A stretch of 64,000 bases of DNA. It comes from Lacrimispora indolis DSM 755. GTDB lineage: Bacteria; Bacillota; Clostridia; Lachnospirales; Lachnospiraceae. The DNA lies in the NCBI RefSeq assembly GCF_000526995.1, contig NZ_AZUI01000001.1, forward strand, positions 1,860,001 to 1,924,000. The letters run 5' to 3'. Each line of letters starts with the position of its first letter. The first letter of the stretch is position 1. The translations under genes and the position numbers were made by a program. Below the pieces are notes generated by a model. The model saw nothing but the letters and a program-made list of their open reading frames with translations. It did no database searches and was not told the DNA's origin. This document shows, one piece after another, positions 58,065-64,000 of the stretch.

Positions 58065-58877
58065 ATGAACATATTTAAGGAACTTATATTATCTCTTTAC
58101 GATTTTAAAAGCTTTAAGGAATTTATAAAAAATAAACGCAGCAAGGTTTTTTTTGCAGGAGTTGTTCTTATGGTCATATATTTTTCCCTGACCATGATTG
58201 TTCCCTTTATAAGATTTCAGTTTAAAACAGGCGGATTTGTAAAAATCATAGATGATTATATTCCTGATTTTGAGTTGAAGGACGGCACTCTTTGGGTTGA
58301 GAAGCCTATCGAATACGAAACAGACGGTACATATATTTATATAGATACGGCTCCGGATACCTCTTTTTATGATGTGGATGAGATCGGGGAATATATTTCA
58401 GATTATTATCAGGTAGTCCTGATGGATTCGGAAAAGGTTATTGTAAAGAATAAAGGTGAAATTATGGGAAGATACTTTTCCGAATTTGACATGGATTTCA
58501 GCAGGGAGACGCTTCAGCAATGGGTACCGAATGCTTATCTGATTGTAACAGCTTTTATGGTTCTGGCATTTATATTCATGACGGCGTTGTTTTTCTTTGG
58601 AGTACTGGTCGTTGCCCTTATTGGGATGATAGTTGCCTCCTGCATGAAATACCGTCTGACCTTTGGACAGTTGTATCAAATGGGGGTCTATGCCAGAACG
58701 CTGCCTTTATTGATTAAGGCAATTATGTCCTTTCTGCCGTTTTCCATACCAATGTTCGGGATCATTAATTTTGGACTTTCCGTGTTATATATTGTACTTG
58801 CCATTCAGAAGATGAAGGAGTCTGATCTGCAAAAAACCATGGAATTTGTTTCAGAACAAGGGGATTATTTCAGATAA
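58065..58877 (+). CDS. DUF1189-like membrane protein
   Basis: 270 residues. One transmembrane helix near 28-48 (VFFAGVVLMVIYFSLTMIVPF), an extracytoplasmic domain of about 110 residues (IDDYIPDFELKDGTLWVEKPIEYETDG), then three or four helices in the C-terminal half. The layout and the phrase DFELKDGTL-VEKP match DUF1189, whose function is unknown. SD AAGGAAAG. Likely co-transcribed with the preceding small membrane protein. Confidence 0.7.
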   Translation: MNIFKELILSLYDFKSFKEFIKNKRSKVFFAGVVLMVIYFSLTMIVPFIRFQFKTGGFVKIIDDYIPDFELKDGTLWVEKPIEYETDGTYIYIDTAPDTSFYDVDEIGEYISDYYQVVLMDSEKVIVKNKGEIMGRYFSEFDMDFSRETLQQWVPNAYLIVTAFMVLAFIFMTALFFFGVLVVALIGMIVASCMKYRLTFGQLYQMGVYARTLPLLIKAIMSFLPFSIPMFGIINFGLSVLYIVLAIQKMKESDLQKTMEFVSEQGDYFR

Positions 58878-58883
58878 ATGCAA

Positions 58884-58927
58884 GACAGGGAATACTATGA
58901 ACTTCTAGTAATTCGCAGTATCCTGTC
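58884..58927 (+). terminator. Hairpin after the DUF1189-like gene
   Basis: GACAGG-ATACT pairs with AGTAT-CCTGTC around a long loop. A second stem, AATCATG-CCACC with GGTGG-CATGATT, lies at 58974-59008. Neither has a strong T-run, so efficiency is uncertain. Confidence 0.5.
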
Positions 58928-59165
58928 TCACATCTTCGCAAAACGATATAAATGGTAAACCACATTTCCAGTGAATCATGGCCACCCGGCAAATTGGTGG
59001 TCATGATTTCGTGATTTAATAAGTTCCATTGTGATCAAATAAAAAAGTGCATCCCTGAGGACGCACCTTATGCAATATAATATCACAAACAAAATTATAA
59101 GTCTACTCTTTTTATTTTTCTCATGTTATAGTTCAATCATTGAATTATATGGGAGGAAAACAATT

Positions 59166-59900
59166 ATGAATACTGGCTGGACGCTAGATATTAAAAACAT
59201 GGCGTGGGTTGAAGATACGGAGAATCAGGTGGATTTTCTTATCCGAACCATGAGTTTAACCGGAAAAGAGCGGATTTTAGATTTGGCATGCGGTTATGGC
59301 AGGCATGCGCTGTCTTTTGCCAAAAGGGGATTTTCTGTTGTTGGTGTAGATTTTACTGATGCTTATATAAAAGACGCAAAAATACATGCCGCCGCATCTG
59401 GTCTGTCGGCGGAATTTATCCTGTCTGATATCAGGGATGTTCACTTTTCCGAGGAATTTGATGTGGTGTTGAATTTGGCAGACGGCGCAATTGGATATTT
59501 GAATACCGATGAGGAGAATCTCAAAATATTTGATGTGATAGGTCACGCATTAAAGCGTGGCGGCAAGCATTTTATGGATGTATGTAATGCAGAACACGCA
59601 GAACAATACTTTCCCAAAAGAGCCTGGGCAGCGGGGGAAAAAGAATTGTCATTATCAGAATTTACATGGGATCAAGAAACACGCAAAATGCGCTTTAACG
59701 GATATCAATTACCTTATGGCCAGGTAATACATAAGCCGGAATTAGGAAATAGCGAACCGACTCGGCTTTATTCGATTGAAGAGCTGAAAAATATTCTTGA
59801 GACTCGAAATATGAAAATGGAAGCAACGTTCTCTGATTATTACGGCACGGAATCATCACCTAAATATATGCAATTAATGGTATTTTCACAAAAAATATAA
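59166..59900 (+). CDS. SAM-dependent class I methyltransferase
   Basis: 244 residues. The glycine-rich SAM motif is RILDLACGYGRHALSFAKRG, with the acidic residue of motif II in VVGVDFTDAY and motif IV near VVLNLADGAIGYL. It belongs to the broad Methyltransf_25/11 group; substrate unknown. The start is the ATG at 59166 (MNTGWTLDIKNM), behind GGGAGGAAAAC; a frame open further upstream starts in a hydrophobic stretch without ribosome site. No operon partner is evident. Confidence 0.85.
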   Translation: MNTGWTLDIKNMAWVEDTENQVDFLIRTMSLTGKERILDLACGYGRHALSFAKRGFSVVGVDFTDAYIKDAKIHAAASGLSAEFILSDIRDVHFSEEFDVVLNLADGAIGYLNTDEENLKIFDVIGHALKRGGKHFMDVCNAEHAEQYFPKRAWAAGEKELSLSEFTWDQETRKMRFNGYQLPYGQVIHKPELGNSEPTRLYSIEELKNILETRNMKMEATFSDYYGTESSPKYMQLMVFSQKI

Positions 59901-59994
59901 TCACTTAGTTGAATGTAAAGGTATTGAATAATCCTGGTTGCAAAAGAAGCAAAGGAAAAATTGGATAAAATGACAGAAAAGGAATAGACAGACA

Positions 59995-60639
59995 ATGATA
60001 AACAGAGAAGATATGCTGGAGCTGACAAGGCGGATGACCCTTGCCCGGACCTCCTTTACAAGAATTGCAGGATGCTATGTAGATAAGGATGGAGAGTTTG
60101 ACGGGAGCTTTAATACAAATTTCTTAAAATTATCCCCATCTGAGAGAACCAAAAAACTGAAGCTGGCAAAGGAGATCCCCTTTTCTGCCACGAATGTAAA
60201 CTTAAAGAAATATGAATTTCCACAAAGCGTGCGAAAACCGGGGAGCATGTGGCAGCTGCTTATGGCGATGAATGAATGCGGATTAAAAAATGATGCTCTG
60301 ATGGATACGTTTTATGACATTGTTATGGAAAACTACCATACGGATTTGGAGTATGCCATTTTACTTTTCCATGATCGATATGATATTCCGGCAAAGGCAT
60401 CAGATAAGGAGAGATTGTGGGAATCGGAAGAAGTGTTTGAATATATGATTTGTGCCATCTGCCCGTTAGCAGGGGAGTATGAGCCGGGGAAACCGGAGTG
60501 TGGATTCTTATTCCCAGCATTTACTGACAGAAGCGGGGATCTGAATCATATTGATGTATTTCATGCAGATGCGGACCGGCCGCACAAGGAAATCTTGGAG
60601 GCATTAGGAATCGGCAGTGCCAGAATTGGCTGTAATTAA
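59995..60639 (+). CDS. DUF4317 family protein, short form
   Basis: 214 residues. The N-terminal part matches DUF4317 (MINREDMLELTRRMTLARTSFTRIAGCYVD; the central DALMDTFYDIVMENY and ILLFHDRYDIPAKASD; EVFEYMICAICPL; CGFLFPAFTDRSGDLNHIDVF). Members I know are about 380-450 residues, so this one ends about halfway, with a short unrelated-looking tail, and lacks the C-terminal domain. Function unknown. A start at 59995 is preceded by GAAAAGGAATAG; a lipoprotein gene follows at 20 bases. Confidence 0.7.
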   Translation: MINREDMLELTRRMTLARTSFTRIAGCYVDKDGEFDGSFNTNFLKLSPSERTKKLKLAKEIPFSATNVNLKKYEFPQSVRKPGSMWQLLMAMNECGLKNDALMDTFYDIVMENYHTDLEYAILLFHDRYDIPAKASDKERLWESEEVFEYMICAICPLAGEYEPGKPECGFLFPAFTDRSGDLNHIDVFHADADRPHKEILEALGIGSARIGCN

Positions 60640-60659
60640 CGAAAGGACGATCATATAGG

Positions 60660-61586
60660 ATGAAAAAAAGAAAAAAACGGCTATGGAACCGGCGGATCGC
60701 CGTTCTGATGTGTGTGGTAGGAATGATGGCAGCCTTGACTGCTTGTTCCGGTAAAGGGGGAATCTCGGCGGATTCCCAAGCAACTGCCGGGGAAACAGTG
60801 GCACCGGAGGAATCATCTTCAGGTCAGAATGATACCAGAAGCGAGAAAACAGATGATAACGATCTAAAACAGGAGCAGGAAAATCAAGCTTTGGAAACAG
60901 CTTCTGAAAATCATTCCGAACCCATTGAAAAGCAGCTGGATCTTATTTCTGAAAACGTTGCGCTCTGGTGGGGAGATGATGATATTCTTTATGGCCGCTA
61001 TGGTTATTCCGTTACGGATTTTAATCAGAATGGCCGATTGGAAATTATTGCATCCACCTGCCAGGGAAGCGGCCTTTATACACGCAGTTCTATCTGGGAG
61101 GTAAATGAGTCCATGGATGGATTGTTACCGGTTGAAAATAATATATCCGAGGGCGACTCGGAGGCAGATATTATCACAGAATCAGTGCCTGTCTACTATG
61201 ATGCGGCGGCAAGCCGTTACTATTTTATTTTCGATGATGTAGTACGAGCCGGAGGAGCTGCGTATTATTACAACAAGCGGGCTGTCTGGCTGGAGAATGG
61301 ATCCATGAAACAGCAATATCTTGCTTCTCAGAGCATGATTTTTTCGGATGGGAGTGACAAGCCGGTGATCACTTCTGAGGATGCTGACGGCCATTCTATT
61401 ACGGAAGACCAGTACAATGTGATTGCAGATACCTTTTATGGAGATCTGGAAAAGCGGCAGGCCTCCCTCTTCTGGATAGAAGCTGATGATATTTCTGAGG
61501 CTGGAGATAAGACGATTGCTGAAATTAGTGGAGAAGCAGTCCGAAAACTCATAAGCAAATCCTGGGATGGGTTTCAGATAAAATAA
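60660..61586 (+). CDS. Uncharacterised lipoprotein
   Basis: 308 residues. Basic N-terminus, hydrophobic core and lipobox LTAC (cysteine at residue 29), then a Ser/Thr/Glu/Gln-rich tether to about residue 85. The mature domain contains GRYGYSVTDFNQNGRLEIIAS, an FG-GAP/EF-loop-like DxNxNGxxE calcium-type motif, and later a second acidic region (ISEAGDKTIAEISGEAVRKL). No known family assigned. It follows the short DUF4317 gene closely and is closed by a hairpin at 61630. Confidence 0.75.
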   Translation: MKKRKKRLWNRRIAVLMCVVGMMAALTACSGKGGISADSQATAGETVAPEESSSGQNDTRSEKTDDNDLKQEQENQALETASENHSEPIEKQLDLISENVALWWGDDDILYGRYGYSVTDFNQNGRLEIIASTCQGSGLYTRSSIWEVNESMDGLLPVENNISEGDSEADIITESVPVYYDAAASRYYFIFDDVVRAGGAAYYYNKRAVWLENGSMKQQYLASQSMIFSDGSDKPVITSEDADGHSITEDQYNVIADTFYGDLEKRQASLFWIEADDISEAGDKTIAEISGEAVRKLISKSWDGFQIK

Positions 61587-61629
61587 ACCGGGGAAAATAG
61601 TTAGATATATAATAGAATCAACAATTAAA

Positions 61630-61700
61630 GCAGCTCTTAATGCAAAAATGGAGCAGGGGTCAAACACCCCCGTCCCATTCTTGTATTAAGAGCTGTTTTT
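61630..61700 (+). terminator. Terminator after the lipoprotein gene
   Basis: CAGCTCTTAAT pairs with ATTAAGAGCTG, enclosing a second GGGG/CCCC hairpin, and leads into T5. It lies between the plus-strand lipoprotein gene and the converging AraC gene. Confidence 0.82.
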
Positions 61701-61738
61701 AATAGCAGGTATCATTCCAATGGTCATTGGGCCGCCTC

Positions 61739-62707
61739 CTATAAATTAAAAGTCTTCCTAAACTCGCTGGGTGTAATCCCATGAACATCCTGAAAGGCAG
61801 CAGCAAATTTAGATGCATTTTTATAGCCGCACAACTCCGAAATATACCGGATACTCAAATGGTCTGCAGATAAAAGCTGCATGGCACGTTTCATTTTTTC
61901 CCTGCGGATATAATCATAAAGGGGAATCTGATAAATGTTTTTAAAGCTGAGGCGTAATTTGCTCTCACTCATGTCTGCTATTTTTGTCAATTCTTCCATT
62001 GGCGGAACCTGGAGAATGTTTTCGTCAATTTTCAATTTTACTGAGTAAACCTTTTTCTCATTTTCCCACGTCACATAATTTCTGCGGCTGCTCCTCCGAT
62101 CTGGAGTTACAGGATAGTTTCTGGCGATTGAACATAGCAGATGAAGCACCATTCCTTCAAATGCAAGGAGGGGCATATCCGCATTGCGCACTGCCCAGCG
62201 GATTTGTTCTAATACCATCATGGTATTTGGTGAGTTGTAATGTTCCGATTCCCATGCTTTTGCATCTGCAATGCTGATTTTCGGAGGATTGTTTCTTGTT
62301 TGTAAAAAGAGCTGTAAAAAATCATCAAAAATTAAAACGCTGGTAAAGCAGTTGTGGATTCCTTTTGGAAAGGTCAAATGAAATGGACTCTGGGGATTAA
62401 CCAGAACATGGGTCATGGGCGTAAACGTGGTTGATGCTTTGCCTTGCCGGGAATATATCATACTGCCGCAGTCAATACAAAAGATCCACATACATGGTTT
62501 TTTCACATCTAAGGTGTGAACAACCTTTTTATCCGGAGTAAACCATGCACTGGAAACAAACAGGCCTTCTGCAGGACATGCTTCAACAATCCAGCCATTG
62601 GACCAGTGAGGCGGAAAGTAATATCCCATTCCCGGTCCGTAGGTCCGCTGATCCAGGTTATATTTTTCTCCCATGGCTCCCCATGAGGCGGCTTGATATT
62701 CATTCAT
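61739..62707 (-). CDS. AraC-family transcriptional regulator, divergent from siderophore-binding protein
   Basis: 322 residues. An N-terminal sensing region (about 1-210) precedes the AraC-type double helix-turn-helix (MEELTKIADMSESKLRLSFK; IRYISELCGYKNASKFAAAFQDVHGITPSEFR). The frame is open to 62788, but a promoter (TTGTAT, 17 bases, TATAAT) lies inside that extension, so the likely start is the ATG at 62705-62707 (MNEYQAASW). It faces away from a siderophore-type binding protein gene, as PchR-, YbtA- or Btr-type regulators of iron uptake do. Confidence 0.85.
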   Translation of the reverse strand: MNEYQAASWGAMGEKYNLDQRTYGPGMGYYFPPHWSNGWIVEACPAEGLFVSSAWFTPDKKVVHTLDVKKPCMWIFCIDCGSMIYSRQGKASTTFTPMTHVLVNPQSPFHLTFPKGIHNCFTSVLIFDDFLQLFLQTRNNPPKISIADAKAWESEHYNSPNTMMVLEQIRWAVRNADMPLLAFEGMVLHLLCSIARNYPVTPDRRSSRRNYVTWENEKKVYSVKLKIDENILQVPPMEELTKIADMSESKLRLSFKNIYQIPLYDYIRREKMKRAMQLLSADHLSIRYISELCGYKNASKFAAAFQDVHGITPSEFRKTFNL

Positions 62708-62743
62708 TGAATAAGGGCTCACTTTCTGATTTCTATTCTCCCA

Positions 62744-62772
62744 ATTATACATGAAAGCAAAAAAGAATACAA
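62744..62772 (-). promoter_or_regulatory. Promoter of the AraC-family gene
   Basis: On the minus strand, TTGTAT (62767-62772), 17 bases, TATAAT (62744-62749). It falls inside the longest reading frame and moves the start to 62707. Confidence 0.7.
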
Positions 62773-62912
62773 TGAGACAGTGCTCCAATTTGATTTATTT
62801 ATACTCCATATTGCTGACCGTAAAAACGAAATACGTTAAAAATCGGCCGAAAACAGCATGTTTGAGCGGTTAAATGAAAAAGGTAACTTCCTGGCAATGG
62901 GCACAGGCCATA

Positions 62913-62941
62913 TTGACGTATATTTTTTATTATGCTAGTAT
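62913..62941 (+). promoter_or_regulatory. Promoter of the siderophore-binding lipoprotein gene
   Basis: TTGACG (62913-62918), 17 bases, TAGTAT (62936-62941). Confidence 0.75.
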
Positions 62942-62949
62942 TCTGCTTA

Positions 62950-62965
62950 GTTAGTTAAAACTAAC
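62950..62965. promoter_or_regulatory. Possible DtxR/IdeR-type operator
   Basis: GTTAGTT-AA-AACTAAC is a perfect 7+7 dyad just after the -10 of the iron-uptake gene, set within TTAGTTAG...CTAACATAA. Its TTAG/CTAA arms recall the DtxR/IdeR iron box. Position and gene support a metal-dependent repressor site; the exact regulator is inference. Confidence 0.55.
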
Positions 62966-63034
62966 ATAAAGCAAAAGAAAGTAAGCTCTTATGCTGAAAA
63001 GGGGAACATTATCACAATTTTGAGGAGAATTGAT

Positions 63035-63967
63035 ATGAAGAAAATAGGATCCATATGTTGTTTCATGTTTGCGCTTTTATTTACGTTGACCGGATGCAGC
63101 AATGCAAGCCGGGAAGGTTCTGAAGTGCCGGACATGCACACAATCAATACAGTTATGGGAGAAATACAAGTGCCGAAAGAGCCCCAGCGGGTAGTTGTGA
63201 ATTGGTACATAGGAGATGTGCTTTCCTTAGATTTGAATGTGGTGGGATACAATGCCTGGGAGCAGGAAACCATGCCGTTTTATGATAAGTTTTCTTCTGA
63301 TGCCAAGCTGGAGAACTGGGCTGCAGAAGATATCATGGCGGCTGAACCGGATCTGATTATTACTTATCAGGCAGAGGATTTTGAAAAGTTTGGAAAAATT
63401 GCTCCGGTACTTGTCATTCCGGAGGAAAGCGTAAGCTCTGTTGAGCGTCTGAGCATAATTGGAGAGGCTGCAGGAAAAACAAAAGAAGCAGAAGTCTTGA
63501 CCGAATCCTTTGAGGAAAAGCTTGCCGCAGCAAAGGAAGAGCTGCAAAGCGATAAATACCAGGGGAAAACATTCAGCATTCTGGAAGACTGGGGGCCATC
63601 GGGGGATTGGAACGGTGTTGCCTATGAGACTGGTTCCAGAGGCGGAACTTTGGTTTACAACTATCTTGAGCTTAAAAAACCGGAGAAGCTGGAGAAACTG
63701 ATTAAAGAATCCGGTAACAGCAGAGGGACCCTAAGCTATGAGGTTGCTCATGAATATTTCGGAGATTATATATTATGGTTCCAGCAGGAAGGTAAAGATT
63801 CCGAATATGCAAAAACAGATATTTGGAACAGCATTCCTGCTGTTGCAGACGGGCGGATCGCAGAGATTCCGGGAAAGTATCAGGGACTGTTTTACTATTC
63901 TGATGTAGCCAGCTTAACTGCACAGTTGGATTATCTTTTGGCTGGGATGCTAAATATGCCTGAGTAA
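63035..63967 (+). CDS. Iron-siderophore ABC transporter substrate-binding lipoprotein
   Basis: 310 residues with a lipoprotein signal (lipobox LTGC, cysteine at residue 21). The mature part is a type III periplasmic-binding fold of the FhuD/FecB kind: INTVMGEIQVPKEPQRVVVNWYIGDVLSLDLNVVG, then AAEPDLIITYQAEDFEKFGKIAPVLVI and the long connecting helix. It captures a ferric siderophore and hands it to a permease expected beyond the window. The start is the ATG at 63035 behind GAGGAGAAT. A divergent AraC-type regulator and a metal-type operator lie upstream. Confidence 0.92.
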   Translation: MKKIGSICCFMFALLFTLTGCSNASREGSEVPDMHTINTVMGEIQVPKEPQRVVVNWYIGDVLSLDLNVVGYNAWEQETMPFYDKFSSDAKLENWAAEDIMAAEPDLIITYQAEDFEKFGKIAPVLVIPEESVSSVERLSIIGEAAGKTKEAEVLTESFEEKLAAAKEELQSDKYQGKTFSILEDWGPSGDWNGVAYETGSRGGTLVYNYLELKKPEKLEKLIKESGNSRGTLSYEVAHEYFGDYILWFQQEGKDSEYAKTDIWNSIPAVADGRIAEIPGKYQGLFYYSDVASLTAQLDYLLAGMLNMPE

Positions 63968-64000
63968 CTTGAAAGTTTCCACGGAAAGGAACAGGCTATA

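Overview
The window is a stretch of a low-to-moderate GC Gram-positive chromosome spanning the replication origin. The order gyrA-gyrB-recF-S4-dnaN-dnaA on one strand, DnaA boxes, then rpmH-rnpA-yidD-yidC-jag-mnmE-mnmG-rsmG-parA-parB on the other is the classic Firmicutes origin block. The gene styles (Lachnospiraceae-type YidC, DUF4446 next to parB, DUF3881, DUF4317, type II pantothenate kinase, 871-residue AdhE, SpaA-rich LPXTG giant protein) point to a Lachnospiraceae clostridium, possibly Lacrimispora/Enterocloster-like; the genus is inference.

Layout. 1-3.0 kb: a PTS IIC (cut by the window edge) and IIB pair of the lactose/cellobiose family, divergent from a PRD/EIIA-containing LicR/MtlR-type activator, with a long perfect palindrome between them. 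3.2-4.5 kb: a CNNM/CBS (HlyC/CorC) membrane protein. 4.7-13.5 kb: gyrA, gyrB, recF, S4 protein, dnaN, dnaA on the minus strand, with DnaA boxes both between dnaN and dnaA and upstream of dnaA (bipartite oriC, 12.06-12.19 and 13.65-13.88 kb). 14.0-21.4 kb: an ECF S component and a minus-strand sugar cluster (GH43 enzyme, AraC regulator, MalF/MalG permeases, binding lipoprotein, MGH1-like glycosidase) lying between oriC and rpmH. 21.7-28.9 kb: rpmH to rsmG. 28.9-32.6 kb: three perfect parS sites, an alpha/beta-hydrolase-like protein, parA, parB, DUF4446. 32.9-38.6 kb: coaW, adhE with a consensus promoter and a possible Rex half-site, an NudC-type NUDIX hydrolase, and bioY under a near-perfect BirA operator. 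38.9-54.3 kb: one 15.5-kb gene for a 5,162-residue LPKTG-anchored surface protein made of about 27 prealbumin-like (SpaA/Cna-B) modules. 54.5-61.6 kb: gdhA, DUF3881, tRNA-Arg(CCU), a two-gene membrane operon, a methyltransferase, a short DUF4317 protein and a lipoprotein. 61.7-64.0 kb: an AraC regulator divergent from an iron-siderophore binding lipoprotein.

The most notable observation outside ordinary annotation is a family of three short two-hairpin elements (24.66, 30.06 and 30.27 kb). They share sequence and, more strongly, a paired structure with wobble and compensatory differences. Two of them end directly at the Shine-Dalgarno sequence of mnmE and parA, and the third sits just before a parS site. 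Other points of interest are two parS sites arranged as a terminator-like inverted repeat behind rsmG, the nested duplication inside the giant adhesin, an intrinsic-terminator hairpin located just downstream of a consensus promoter before gdhA, and an alpha/beta-hydrolase with an eroded catalytic triad.

No CRISPR array, insertion sequence, prophage or rRNA operon was seen.
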